Source: an uncultured Roseateles sp. (GTDB lineage: Bacteria > Pseudomonadota > Gammaproteobacteria > Burkholderiales > Burkholderiaceae_C). Taken from it: a stretch of 64,000 bases of DNA. Each line of letters starts with the position of its first letter. Positions within the stretch are counted from its first letter, which is position 1. The notes under the pieces are model-generated. The model worked only from the letters and a program-made list of their open reading frames with translations, was not told where the DNA came from and searched no databases. The DNA lies in NCBI RefSeq assembly GCF_963422335.1, contig NZ_OY729424.1, forward strand, positions 620,001-684,000, in the 5' to 3' direction. Positions 16,240 through 24,815 of this stretch are shown here, piece after piece. The position numbers and the translations under genes were made by a program.

Positions 16240-17326
16240 CCGCCGACGAAGCGACGCGGCGACGGCGCGCAGGCGCGGTGTCCGTGGCAACGCCTGTGGG
16301 CACCCCGGACGAGCGCCGCTCCACCAGGCTGACCGGCAGCTCCAGCAGGCGGCTGGGCATGTCGGGCTCGCCCATGCGCTCGGCCAGGCAGGCCACGGCC
16401 CGCCCGGCCAGGGCGTCGATGTCCTGGCGAAAGGTGGTCAGCGAATAGGCCGCGTACGAGGACATCGGGATGTCATCGAAGCCAACGACCTTCAGATCCT
16501 CGGGCACGCGCAGGCCGAACAGTTCGCGCGCGCCGTCGATCAGGCCGCAGGCCAGCGCGTCATTGGTGCAGAACACGCCGTCGGGCCGCGTCGCCGGGTC
16601 GGCCAGCAGCTGGCGCGCAGCCTCGAAGCCGCTGGCGTGGCCACCGCCGCTGGCATTGACGCGGCGCAGCTGTATCGCACCCCGCCTGACCTCGGGCGCC
16701 AGCGCCTGCTCGAAGGCGGCACAGCGCTCGCTGGCGCTGTGCGTGGCCGAGGGCACATGCAGAAACACCAGCCGGCGCGCCCCGGCGCGCTGCAGCAGGC
16801 TGGCCGCCATCGCCCCGCCCTGGCGGTTGTCGCTGTTGATCACGTCGACGCCCTCCAGCGAGGGCTCGCGGTTCAGCATCGCCACCGGAATGCGCAGCCG
16901 CAGATACTCCTTGGCCAGCGCGATCGGCGGCGTGCCCGAGGTCAGCACCACACCAGCGATGCGGTACTGCAGCAGGTGGCGCAGGCTCTTGGACAGCTGC
17001 TCGGGCTCGCTGGCATCCATCAACAGCGGCGCCTGCGAGCGCATCGCCAGCGCGTGGGTCAGCGGGCCCAGCAGGCTCAGCAGAAAGGGGTTGTCGAAGC
17101 CCGACACCACCACGCCGACCAGATTGCTCTGCTGCTGGATCATGCTGCGCGCCAGCATATTGACCTGGTAGCCCAGGGCCTCGGCCGACTTCAGCACCTT
17201 GGCCCGCGTGTCCGGCGAGACGCTGGCGCCCTCGGTGAAGGTGCGCGACACGGCCGAGCGCGACACCCCGGCATGGCGGGCGACATCGGCGGCGGTGACC
17301 CAGGCGGAATCTTTGTCTGAACTCAT
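16235..17326 (-). CDS. LacI-family transcriptional regulator
   Basis: 363 aa. The N-terminal helix-turn-helix (residues about 10-32, TAADVARHAGVSRSAVSRTF) and hinge are followed by a periplasmic-binding-protein-like sensor domain (about 65-340) with FCTNDALACGLIDG and VVGFDDIPMS signatures. It is encoded just upstream of the transporter operon on the same strand, and identical palindromes with a central CpG lie before the transporter and phytase operons, so it is the probable local repressor, with an inositol phosphate or inositol as inducer (inference). The Arg/Ala-rich tail ends at a TAG lying inside the inverted-repeat element, so the natural C-terminus may have been altered by insertion. 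Confidence 0.92.
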   Translation of the reverse strand: MSSDKDSAWVTAADVARHAGVSRSAVSRTFTEGASVSPDTRAKVLKSAEALGYQVNMLARSMIQQQSNLVGVVVSGFDNPFLLSLLGPLTHALAMRSQAPLLMDASEPEQLSKSLRHLLQYRIAGVVLTSGTPPIALAKEYLRLRIPVAMLNREPSLEGVDVINSDNRQGGAMAASLLQRAGARRLVFLHVPSATHSASERCAAFEQALAPEVRRGAIQLRRVNASGGGHASGFEAARQLLADPATRPDGVFCTNDALACGLIDGARELFGLRVPEDLKVVGFDDIPMSSYAAYSLTTFRQDIDALAGRAVACLAERMGEPDMPSRLLELPVSLVERRSSGVPTGVATDTAPARRRRVASSAA

Positions 17327-17467
17327 GAACGATGGCCGCTTGTCGTGACCGGGAACTGTGTCGCCGGAAGCTTACACGCATCGGCTGGGCGGCTGCCGCT
17401 CACCCGACACCTGGCCGCGGCGGCGGCAGCGCTAGACTGGCCTCGTCTCTTCAGCGCGAGCCCACTC

Positions 17468-18412
17468 ATGACGACACCTGCCCCCGCCTTCGAAGTCCTG
17501 CCCCGCGATCTGTCGCCCTACAAGGCCGGCAATGTCGGCATCGACTATGTGCACCGCTTCGAGTCCGGCAAGCCCGGGCCGCACGTGCTGATCAATGCGC
17601 TGACCCATGGCAACGAGTTCTGCGGCATGGTGGCCGCGGCCTATCTGCTGGACAACGCGGTGCGGCCCAAGATCGGCACGCTGACGGTCAGCTTTGCCAA
17701 CGTGCAGGCTTACGAGAGCTTCAACACCGACAAGCCCTTCGACAGCCGCCAGATCGACCACAACCTGAACCGCATCTGGTCGGCCGAATGGCTGGACGGC
17801 GGCGAGGACAGCATCGAGCTGCGGCGCGCCCGCGCCTTGCGCCCGGTGGTGGCCGCGGCCGATCACATCCTGGACATCCACTCGACCTCGCAGGATGTCG
17901 TGCCCTTCTGGGTCTATCCCGACTACGGCCGCAATGCCGCGCTGGCCGGCGCGCTGTCGCAGCCGGCCGTGCACCTGGTGATGCCCAGCGGCATGCAGTC
18001 CGGCACACCGCTGATTCAGCATGGGCGGCACGGCCAGGCCGATGGCCTCGGCGCGGCCCTGGTGGTCGAATGCGGCCAGCATTTCAAGCAGTCCAGCGCC
18101 GACACGGCGGTGGCCGTGACCCTGGAGTTCCTGGCCCACTTCGGGTTGATTGATCAACCCAGTGATCGCCCGAAAGCCACACCGGCCGCAGCGCGCCGCT
18201 ACGCGCTGCTGAAGACCCATGTGGTGCAGAACGCCGACTTCCGCTTTGCCCGCCCGGTGGTGGGCCTGGAGGTGTTCGCCGAGGGCGAGCTGATCGCCAC
18301 CGATGGTGATACCGAGATCCGCGCGCTGTGCGAGGGCTGCACCATCTTCATGCCCACGCGCAGCCCCATCGTCGGCCGCGAGGGCGTGTATCTGACCCGG
18401 CCGCTGGGCTGA
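17468..18412 (+). CDS. Succinylglutamate desuccinylase/aspartoacylase family protein
   Basis: 314 aa, no signal peptide. Zinc carboxypeptidase-like fold: NALTHGNEFCG carries the first zinc ligands (His, Glu), DHNLNRIW and ILDIHSTSQ the later ones, and VVECGQHF the catalytic glutamate region. The family removes acyl groups from N-acyl amino acids. The ATG at 17468 is chosen over a longer frame because the upstream part is proline/alanine-rich and overlaps the divergent promoter region of the LacI-type gene. alkB follows 19 nt after its stop. The exact substrate is unknown. Confidence 0.85.
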   Translation: MTTPAPAFEVLPRDLSPYKAGNVGIDYVHRFESGKPGPHVLINALTHGNEFCGMVAAAYLLDNAVRPKIGTLTVSFANVQAYESFNTDKPFDSRQIDHNLNRIWSAEWLDGGEDSIELRRARALRPVVAAADHILDIHSTSQDVVPFWVYPDYGRNAALAGALSQPAVHLVMPSGMQSGTPLIQHGRHGQADGLGAALVVECGQHFKQSSADTAVAVTLEFLAHFGLIDQPSDRPKATPAAARRYALLKTHVVQNADFRFARPVVGLEVFAEGELIATDGDTEIRALCEGCTIFMPTRSPIVGREGVYLTRPLG

Positions 18413-18431
18413 GCCATTCAGGGCGCTGGCG

Positions 18432-19082
18432 ATGACGGTCGATCTGTTCGCCGACCAGCCCCGCAGCCCCTCGCGGCTGACCCTGGCCGATGGCGCCTGG
18501 GTGCTGCAGGCCTTTGCGCAAGACCTGCAGCAGGCCCTGCTGGACGAGATCAAAGCCTTGCTGGCCCAGGCCCCGCTGCGCCATCTGCTCACGCCCAGCG
18601 GCCACACGATGTCGGTGGCGATGAGCAATTGCGGCGCCCTGGGCTGGGTGTCGGACGCCCGCGGCTACCGCTACGACGCCGCCGATCCGCTCAGCGGCAA
18701 GTCCTGGCCCTCGATGCCGCCGCTGTTCGAGCGGCTCGCCCTCGAAGCCGCCGCGGCGGCCGGCTTCGAGGGCTTCGTGCCCGACGCCTGCCTGATCAAC
18801 CACTATGTGCCCGGCGCGAAGCTGAGCCTGCACCAGGACCGCGACGAGCGCGACCGGCGCCAGCCCATCGTCTCGGTGTCGCTGGGCCTGCCGGCGGTGT
18901 TCCAGTTCGGCGGCCTCACGCGCAGCGGGCCGCTGCAGCGCACCCGGCTGGAAAGCGGGGACGTGGTGGTGTGGGGCGGGCCCTCGCGGCTGGCCTATCA
19001 CGGCGTGGCGGCATTGGCCGAGGGCGAGCATGGGCTGACCGGCCGCTGTCGCTACAACCTGACGTTTCGCAAGGCCGGTTGA
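18432..19082 (+). CDS. alkB: DNA oxidative demethylase AlkB
   Basis: 216 aa, the normal AlkB length. This Fe(II)/2-oxoglutarate dioxygenase repairs 1-methyladenine and 3-methylcytosine. The iron triad is visible: His134 and Asp136 in LHQDRDE and His190 in AYHGV; the 2-oxoglutarate-binding arginine is in RYNLTFR (Arg207). The substrate lid carries NHYVPGAKLSLH. It follows the deacylase gene by 19 nt and may share its transcript. No Ada-type regulator is nearby. Confidence 0.94.
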   Translation: MTVDLFADQPRSPSRLTLADGAWVLQAFAQDLQQALLDEIKALLAQAPLRHLLTPSGHTMSVAMSNCGALGWVSDARGYRYDAADPLSGKSWPSMPPLFERLALEAAAAAGFEGFVPDACLINHYVPGAKLSLHQDRDERDRRQPIVSVSLGLPAVFQFGGLTRSGPLQRTRLESGDVVVWGGPSRLAYHGVAALAEGEHGLTGRCRYNLTFRKAG

Positions 19083-19237
19083 ACTTGGCCTGTGACGGAA
19101 TGCACGCTAGGCCCGCGCCGCGCCCATGAGTCCCCGTGTTCGCGGGGTGTTGCCGCAACGGCCCAGCCCGGACACTGGCGCCAGGCCTGCAAATTGAAAC
19201 GAATGCGCAGGGCACGCCAACCAACACGGGACTCCCT

Positions 19238-19894
19238 ATGCAGCACCTGAAGACCATCGCACTGGCCGCAATCGCCTTGATCGCCAGCAGCGCCAACGCC
19301 ACCAACCTGATCGCCAACGGCGACTTCGAGACCCCTGGCGTGGCCGGTTATGCGGCCTTCGGTTCCGACTACATCAAGGGCGGCAACGCCTACGACCCGA
19401 GCGTGGTCAATATCGGCAGCAACCCCATCGACTTCCACGGCGGCTGGGCCAGCTTCAATGCGCTCAGCGGCAGCGGCATGCTGATCGTCAATGGCGGCAC
19501 CGACGGTGCCCACAACATCGTCTGGTCGCAGACGGTGAACCTGACGGCCGGCACCTATGACTTCAGCGGCTCGGCCGCCAGCACCTATGGCGGCAACCCG
19601 TCCAAGCTGCAGGCCGTGGTCAATGTGCTGGGCAATGACTACCTGCTGGGCAGCGCTGTGCAGCTGGGCAGCACGACCGGCCAGTGGCAGACCTTGAGCG
19701 GCCAGGTCACCGTGCCCTTCAACGTCAGCGTGCAAGTCAAGCTGCTGAATCTGAGCACCGACTACAGCGGCAATGACTTCGCGCTGGATGCGATCTCGCT
19801 GACCGCCGCCGTGCCGGAACCCGGGACCTATGCCCTGATGCTGGCCGGTCTGGGCGCTGTCGGCTTCGTGGCGCGCCGCCGCCAGCGCAACTGA
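19238..19894 (+). CDS. PEP-CTERM sorting domain protein, secreted
   Basis: 218 aa. A signal peptide (1-22, SSANA/T) is followed by a beta-rich domain starting NLIANGDFETPGVAGY, which resembles carbohydrate-binding/DUF642-like jelly rolls, and a C-terminal PEP-CTERM tripartite signal: VPEPGTYALMLAGLGAVGF then RRRQRN. It would be exported, then processed by an exosortase and displayed or released with exopolysaccharide. The exosortase is not in the window. A strong terminator follows at 19920. The start is the ATG before QHLKTIAL; the upstream in-frame extension lacks signal-peptide character. Confidence 0.9.
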   Translation: MQHLKTIALAAIALIASSANATNLIANGDFETPGVAGYAAFGSDYIKGGNAYDPSVVNIGSNPIDFHGGWASFNALSGSGMLIVNGGTDGAHNIVWSQTVNLTAGTYDFSGSAASTYGGNPSKLQAVVNVLGNDYLLGSAVQLGSTTGQWQTLSGQVTVPFNVSVQVKLLNLSTDYSGNDFALDAISLTAAVPEPGTYALMLAGLGAVGFVARRRQRN

Positions 19895-19919
19895 TTTCAA
19901 TTCTCAGGGGTGAGGAGCG

Positions 19920-19945
19920 CAAGAGGCCTTCGGGCCTCTTGTCGT
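19920..19945 (+). terminator. Rho-independent terminator after the PEP-CTERM gene
   Basis: A 9-bp stem, CAAGAGGCC / GGCCTCTTG, with a TTCG tetraloop is followed by TCGTTT. It lies 25 nt after the PEP-CTERM stop and 10 nt before the convergent methyltransferase stop, and may serve both. Confidence 0.75.
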
Positions 19946-19955
19946 TTGCGCCGCC

Positions 19956-20534
19956 TCACACGCGCCGCAGCACCAGCTCCCAGGCCCACTTCGGATGCTC
20001 GTAGCGGCCTATCACTCCCTCGTTGCAGCTCAGCGTCGACCAGCCTTCGGCAAACATCAGCGCCACGTCGCCGGCATCGAAAAACCGCTTGGGGAAGCCG
20101 TCAACCCGATAGTAGTGGGACGCGATCTCGGGGTGGCCGACCGCGCCATAGTGCACATCGCGGGTCGAGTTGAGCCGGCACACCAGCAGGCCGCCCGGCG
20201 GCAGCCACTGGTGGATGCGCCGGGCCAGGGCCAGGGTATCGGGCCAGCTGAAGTAGTGCAGGCTCAGCGAGGCCAGCGCTACCGCGCAGCCCTCGGCCTC
20301 GGGCGGGAAGGGGGCTTGCAAGTCCTGGCAATGGATGCGGGCAGCCGGGGCCCTGAGGCGCGCCTCGGCAACGGCGTCTGCCGAAAGATCAAGCGCCACC
20401 ACGTCCAGGCCATGAGCCAGCAGCGTGGCGGTGTCGCGGCCGCTGCCGCAGCCCAGTTCCAGCACCGGCCGGCCGGCGCTGCATTCGCTCATCAGGGGCA
20501 GCCAGGCTTGCAGCCAGGTATCGTCGTTGTCCAT
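19956..20534 (-). CDS. Class I SAM-dependent methyltransferase
   Basis: 192 aa. SAM-binding motif I is VLELGCGSGRD (about residues 24-34), motif II VVALDLS, and post-motifs CQDLQAPFP and LPPGGLLVCRLNS. The start at 20534 is preceded by GAGGA at 9 nt; a second ATG at 20567 is possible. The substrate cannot be told. It is a single gene, convergent with the PEP-CTERM gene and divergent from the DUF4148 gene. Confidence 0.85.
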   Translation of the reverse strand: MDNDDTWLQAWLPLMSECSAGRPVLELGCGSGRDTATLLAHGLDVVALDLSADAVAEARLRAPAARIHCQDLQAPFPPEAEGCAVALASLSLHYFSWPDTLALARRIHQWLPPGGLLVCRLNSTRDVHYGAVGHPEIASHYYRVDGFPKRFFDAGDVALMFAEGWSTLSCNEGVIGRYEHPKWAWELVLRRV

Positions 20535-20727
20535 CGGTGCCAGTCCTCGGCGCACGGGGGCAAACATCATGGCACAGGCAACCACTGGCGCCGCGGCGCA
20601 GACGCCTCGCGCCGTCTTGCCCCTGCTTGATCGCATCGCGCTGGCAGGCCCGGCCGCCAACGACGACAGTTCACTCCATCGAAGGCGCTGTTGCTCTTCG
20701 ACACCAGCCCAAACGGAGTGAACCACC

Positions 20728-21114
20728 ATGACTTCCCTGAACACCTTCTCCCGCAGCACCGTGCAATTCGTCCTCACCGCCACGCTGGCCGTGCTGGGCA
20801 GCCTGACCCTGAGCCAATCGGCCCTGGCCGACGACGCCGGCAAGACCCGCAGTGCCGTGCAGGCCGAACTGGCCCAGGCCCGCGCCGATGGCACGGTCGC
20901 CAGGCTGGCCAGCGACACCGAGATGGCGCCGCCGGTGCAGGCCTTTGGCGGCCGCTCGCGTGCCGATGTGATTGCCGAGCTGGTGCGCGCCCGCGCCGAG
21001 GGCATGATGGCCAGCAACAACGAGGCTGACCCGTTCACCACGCAGAACCTCGCCGCCGCGCGGGCCGAGAACGCCGCACGCCAGGAAGCCAAGGCCGGCA
21101 AGACCAGCCGTTGA
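20728..21114 (+). CDS. DUF4148 domain-containing protein
   Basis: 128 aa. A signal peptide (about 1-35, ending SALA/D) is followed by two short helical repeats, RSAVQAELAQARADG and RADVIAELVRARAEG, the DUF4148 pattern found mainly in Burkholderiales periplasmic proteins of unknown function. It is a single gene closed by a strong terminator at 21162. Confidence 0.87.
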   Translation: MTSLNTFSRSTVQFVLTATLAVLGSLTLSQSALADDAGKTRSAVQAELAQARADGTVARLASDTEMAPPVQAFGGRSRADVIAELVRARAEGMMASNNEADPFTTQNLAAARAENAARQEAKAGKTSR

Positions 21115-21161
21115 TGGGCCGCAGTGGCGCAATACCTGGCCCCTTGGCCGTGACCCGGCGC

Positions 21162-21198
21162 ATGCCCGGCTCCCCGCGGAGCCGGGCATAGCTTCTTT
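21162..21198 (+). terminator. Rho-independent terminator after the DUF4148 gene
   Basis: A perfect 12-bp stem (21162-21173 with 21178-21189) with loop CCGC is followed by AGCTTCTTT, 47 nt after the DUF4148 stop. Confidence 0.75.
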
Positions 21199-21272
21199 AC
21201 ATTGCGTTCACACGCCCGCCAGACGCTTGCGGCACATTGGAGTCTGGGCGCGCGATGCGCCGAAGGCAGCCG

Positions 21273-21950
21273 ATGATGAAGTCCAAGTTCTCGCAGTTCA
21301 AACCCGCGGCCCTGCTTGCCGCCGTCCTGATGGGGCTGGCCGGCCCGGCGGCGCAGGCCCAGGAGCGCCATGGCGGCTATGTGGGCCCGCAGCGCGGCGC
21401 CGAGTTCCGCTCGCCCCACTGGCAGCTGGACCACCGCTACCACCACGACCACTACTATCCAGCCCGCGGCTATGTGTCCATCGGTCTGCCGCCGGGCGCC
21501 ATCAGCATTGGCTACGGCGGCGGCAGCTACTTCTTCCACGGCGGTGTCTGGTTCAGCCCCTTCGGCGCACGCTACCGGGTGGTGGCGCCCCCCTTCGGCA
21601 TCGTCGTGCCGTTGCTGCCCCCGGCCTACACGCCGCTGTGGATAGACAGCACCCGCTACTACTACGCCAACGGCACCTACTACACCGCCGCCACCGAGGG
21701 TGGCTATGTGGTGGTGGCGCCACCGCCCGGCGCCGAGCAGGCCAGGCCGCTGCCGCCGCTGCCCGAACCCAAGCCGGCGCCCGAGCCCATCATCTACCCG
21801 CGCTCCGGTCAGAGTACCCAGCAGACCGAGACCGACCGCCAGGAATGCAACCGCTGGGCCACCACCCAGCCCGCAGCCCAGGCCGATGCCAGCGTGTTCC
21901 AGCGCGCGGTGGCGGCCTGCATGGATGGCCGCGGCTACACGGTGCGCTGA
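21273..21950 (+). CDS. DUF6515 family exported protein
   Basis: 225 aa. A signal peptide (about 1-29, AAQA/Q) is followed by a His/Tyr-rich segment (HWQLDHRYHHDHYYPARGY), a Gly/Phe-rich beta region, the YYYANGTYYTA motif characteristic of DUF6515, a proline-rich linker, and a C-terminal QECNRWATTQ helix domain with two cysteines. The function of the family is unknown. The start uses MMKSKF with AAGGCAG upstream. Its stop codon overlaps the next gene's start as TGATG, so the two products are probably made together. Confidence 0.82.
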   Translation: MMKSKFSQFKPAALLAAVLMGLAGPAAQAQERHGGYVGPQRGAEFRSPHWQLDHRYHHDHYYPARGYVSIGLPPGAISIGYGGGSYFFHGGVWFSPFGARYRVVAPPFGIVVPLLPPAYTPLWIDSTRYYYANGTYYTAATEGGYVVVAPPPGAEQARPLPPLPEPKPAPEPIIYPRSGQSTQQTETDRQECNRWATTQPAAQADASVFQRAVAACMDGRGYTVR

Positions 21951-23143
21951 TGCGATTCACCGCGGCCCTGACCCTGCTGACAACCCTGCTGATACTTGCC
22001 GGCTGCGCCCACCATCCCGAACAGGAACGCCTGCGCGCCGAGCAGGACGCCGCCCAGCGCTTCGCTGCCCAGGGCTACCAGGCGCGGCGCGACGAAGCCG
22101 TCAATGCCGCACGCCACCGGCTCAGCCTCGGCGGCGTCAACACCGAGTTCGAACTGCTCACGCCCAAGAGCGCTCGCAAGGCTGCGCTGATCGTCTATCT
22201 GCCCGGTCTGGGTGAGGCCCCTCAGGCCGGCGAGCTGTGGCGCATGGCCTGGGCGCGTGCCGGCTATGCGGTGCTGTCCGTGCAGCTGCTGGCCGACGAC
22301 GCCAACGCCTGGCAATCGGAGCTGGCCCGCACCGGCGAGTTCAGTGCGCTGGGCCGCCAGCGCTTTGCCGATGCCGCGATGCTGCACCGCCTGCAGGCCC
22401 TCACCACCGTGCTGCAACAGGCAAGCCGCGAGGCGGCCGATCCGGTCTGGAAGGCTGTCGACCTGAGCGCCATCGCCCTGGCCGGCTTCGACCTCGGCGC
22501 CTACACGGCGATGGTGGCGGCCGGCGAGCAGCTGCCCGGTCAGGCCGCGCCCACGCTGCCCATGCCGGTGACGGCGGTGCTGGCCTTGAGCCCCTACGCC
22601 CAAAGTGGCGCGGGCGCTGACCGCTATCGGGCCCTGCGCATGCCCGTGCTGTCCGTCACCGCGAGCCAAGACTTCGACCCCCTGGACCTGATGCCCGACA
22701 CACGGCTGCGCCGCCAGCCCTTCGAGCAGATGCCGACGCCGGACAAATACCTGCTCGCCCTGGCCGGTGGCGGCCATGCCTTGCTGGCCGGCAACCCGCA
22801 GCTGCTGAAGGAACGCGCCAGCCGCGAGGCCGCCGGTGGTGAACACCGCGGCGGTGGCCGTCAAGGCGGCTCACAGGGTGGGCCACCCGGCGGCGGCGGC
22901 ATGGGCGGCCACAAAGGTGGCCGGCGCGGCGGCGGTGGTGGTGAGGGCGGGCCCGAACAAGGCAATCGAACAGAACAGGGTCAGCGGCCCAGCGCCAATA
23001 TGACCCTGCTCAGCTCGGCCGTGCAAAGCGTGTCGACCGCCTTTCTGGATGCCTATCTGGGCCGGGAGCCTGCGGCACGGCAATGGCTGGACAGCAGTGC
23101 CGACAGCTGGCTGGCCGGCCAGGCCCGCCTGCAACACAAGTGA
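21950..23143 (+). CDS. Lipoprotein with alpha/beta-hydrolase-like domain and Gly/Arg-rich insert
   Basis: 397 aa. Lipoprotein signal with lipobox LAGC (Cys19). Residues about 75-285 look like an alpha/beta hydrolase: ALIVYLPGLGEAP strand-loop, IALAGFDLGAYTAM at the nucleophile-elbow position (G-F-D-L-G, an Asp where Ser is usual), ALSPYAQ and GGGHALL near the end. From about 293 to 347 there is a low-complexity Gly/Arg/Gln stretch with RGGG, RQGG and GGRRGGGG units, then a helical tail. The missing Ser nucleophile makes catalysis uncertain. It is coupled to the DUF6515 gene by TGATG overlap. Confidence 0.75.
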   Translation: MRFTAALTLLTTLLILAGCAHHPEQERLRAEQDAAQRFAAQGYQARRDEAVNAARHRLSLGGVNTEFELLTPKSARKAALIVYLPGLGEAPQAGELWRMAWARAGYAVLSVQLLADDANAWQSELARTGEFSALGRQRFADAAMLHRLQALTTVLQQASREAADPVWKAVDLSAIALAGFDLGAYTAMVAAGEQLPGQAAPTLPMPVTAVLALSPYAQSGAGADRYRALRMPVLSVTASQDFDPLDLMPDTRLRRQPFEQMPTPDKYLLALAGGGHALLAGNPQLLKERASREAAGGEHRGGGRQGGSQGGPPGGGGMGGHKGGRRGGGGGEGGPEQGNRTEQGQRPSANMTLLSSAVQSVSTAFLDAYLGREPAARQWLDSSADSWLAGQARLQHK

Positions 23144-23147
23144 TTCA

Positions 23148-24500
23148 TCAGGCCTGCGCCGTCAGGTAGCGCCGCTCCCAGGCGCTGACCTCGCGCTCGT
23201 AGCTGTCGAACTCCAGCGATTTGACGGCCGTGTAGGCCTGCACGAAGTCGTCGCCCAGCAGCCGGCGCGCCGATGCGCTGGCCTGCATCTGCGCCAGCGC
23301 CAGACCGAAGCTCAGCGGCAGACGGTGCACGGTGGCCTGGTCATAGGCATTGCCCACCACCTGGGCGCTTGGCGTCAAGCCTTCCTCGATACCCGCCAGC
23401 CCGGCCGCCAGCGAGGCGGCAATGGCCAGATACGGGTTGGCATCGGCGCCGGCCACGCGGTTCTCGATGCGCCGTGCCGCCGGGCCGCTGAGCGGCACGC
23501 GCAGGCCGGTGGTGCGGTTGTCCGCGCCCCATTGCAGATTCATCGGCGCCTGGCTGTTGCGCACAAAGCGGCGGTAGGAGTTGACGTGCGGCGCCAGCAC
23601 CAGCATCAGGTCGGGCAGATAGGTCTGCAGGCCGGCCACATACTGACCGAAGAGGGCGCTGTCGCTGCCGTCCGCATTGCAGAACACATTGCGGCCCTCG
23701 GCATCGACCAGGCTCTGGTGCAGGTGCATGGAGCTGCCGGCCTGGCCTTCGATCGGCTTGGCCATGAAGACGGCGTTGAGCCCATGCTTGAGCGCAACCT
23801 CCTTGGCTGCGTACTTGAACAGAAAGGCCTGGTCGGCCACCTCGACGGCATCGCCGTGCAGCAGATTGATCTCGTACTGCGTCAGCCCGACCTCGTGTAT
23901 CCAGGTGTCGGCGCGCACGCCCAGGGTCAGCAGGGCCTGCTGGAATTCGTCCCAGAACGGCGCCAGCTCGTTGAGCATGTTCAGGCTGAAGGCCGACTGG
24001 CCGGCCTCGGCGCGGCCCCCGCGCGTCACCGGCGCGGCAAAGGGCGCCGTGGGGTCGGTCATCGGCGCGGTCAGATAGAACTCGAGCTCGGGCGCCACCA
24101 CCGGGCTCAGGCCCAGCGCCGCGTAGCGCGCCAGCACCCCCTTCAGTACGGAGCGTGGCGCGAAGGCGCAGTGGCGCCCGTCCAGCTCCAGGCAGTCGTG
24201 GATGGCCAGCGCGCGCGGCCGGGCAGCCCAGGGCACGGGCTTGACGGTGGCGTAGTCGGGAGCCAGGCGCACATCGGGGTCGGCGTCGGCAAAGATGGGG
24301 TCGTAGGAATACTCGCCGGTGATGGCCTGCATGGCGATCGCCTGAGCGATGCGCAGCTCGGTGCCGGTGGCAAAGCTGTCGGCCGGCATCAGCTTGCCGC
24401 GCGGATAGCCCGACACATCAGGGTAGATGCACTCGACCTGAGCAATGCCCTGCCGCTCGAAACGTGCCTTCAGATCGGCCGGGAGAATGGTGCCGCTCAT
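23148..24500 (-). CDS. Glutamine synthetase family protein (gamma-glutamylputrescine synthetase-like)
   Basis: 450 aa, type GSI-like and close in length to PuuA/GlnA3. The catalytic domain shows VAPELEFYL (metal ligands), GSSMHLHQSL, and NRTTGLRVP with ENRVAGADANPYLA, which carry ATP- and glutamate-binding residues. Such proteins ligate glutamate to amines such as putrescine or ethanolamine rather than ammonia (family inference). Its ATG is 4 nt after the stop of the ABM monooxygenase gene, so it is the last gene of a P450-ABM-ligase group. No other puu genes are near. Confidence 0.87.
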   Translation of the reverse strand: MSGTILPADLKARFERQGIAQVECIYPDVSGYPRGKLMPADSFATGTELRIAQAIAMQAITGEYSYDPIFADADPDVRLAPDYATVKPVPWAARPRALAIHDCLELDGRHCAFAPRSVLKGVLARYAALGLSPVVAPELEFYLTAPMTDPTAPFAAPVTRGGRAEAGQSAFSLNMLNELAPFWDEFQQALLTLGVRADTWIHEVGLTQYEINLLHGDAVEVADQAFLFKYAAKEVALKHGLNAVFMAKPIEGQAGSSMHLHQSLVDAEGRNVFCNADGSDSALFGQYVAGLQTYLPDLMLVLAPHVNSYRRFVRNSQAPMNLQWGADNRTTGLRVPLSGPAARRIENRVAGADANPYLAIAASLAAGLAGIEEGLTPSAQVVGNAYDQATVHRLPLSFGLALAQMQASASARRLLGDDFVQAYTAVKSLEFDSYEREVSAWERRYLTAQA

Positions 24501-24504
24501 GACG

Positions 24505-24804
24505 TCAGGACTTCGCCACCAGGCTGAAATGCTCGACGTGCGGCGGGCTGGCGAAGAAGGGGCCGATGATGGCGCGCCACTGCGGGAACAGCGGACCTTC
24601 GCGGAAGTCCACGGTGTGATTCTCCAGCGTCTCCCAGAACACCATCAGCACATAGAGCTCGGGGCTCTCGATGCCGTGGTTGATCTTGTAGCCCTTGAAG
24701 CCCTTGGCGTTGGAGATCACCGTGCTGACGGCACGCTGGATCGCCTCTTCAAACGCGGCCTGCTGGCCGGGGGCGATGTGGATGTTGGCGATCTCGAGAA
24801 TCAT
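24505..24804 (-). CDS. Antibiotic biosynthesis monooxygenase (ABM) family protein
   Basis: 99 aa, a dimeric ferredoxin-like ABM domain: ILEIANIHIAPGQQAAFEEAI, the KGFKGYKINHG hinge, and YVLMVFWETLENH before the final strand. Members are cofactor-free monooxygenases or heme-degrading enzymes; many are of unknown substrate. A 9-bp hairpin lies just before the GGAG Shine-Dalgarno. It sits between a P450 and a glutamine-synthetase-like ligase on the same strand, suggesting one small oxidative pathway. Confidence 0.85.
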   Translation of the reverse strand: MILEIANIHIAPGQQAAFEEAIQRAVSTVISNAKGFKGYKINHGIESPELYVLMVFWETLENHTVDFREGPLFPQWRAIIGPFFASPPHVEHFSLVAKS

Positions 24805-24815
24805 GCAGGGCTCCG

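Noticed and set aside
15892..16332. Open frames across the inverted-repeat element on both strands (for example 15892-16332 plus, 15928-16290 minus)
   Set aside because: They are mirror images of the palindromic DNA, repeat the same peptide fragments at both ends, and lack ribosome sites.
14768..17320. 850-aa open frame on the plus strand across the transporter and LacI region
   Set aside because: It is antisense to genes with clear domains and signal peptides, has no recognisable motif, and arises from high GC content.
17327..17467. A further copy of the 14-bp operator between the LacI gene and the divergent deacylase
   Set aside because: The stretch contains no perfect or near-perfect copy, so autoregulation at this spot is unsupported.
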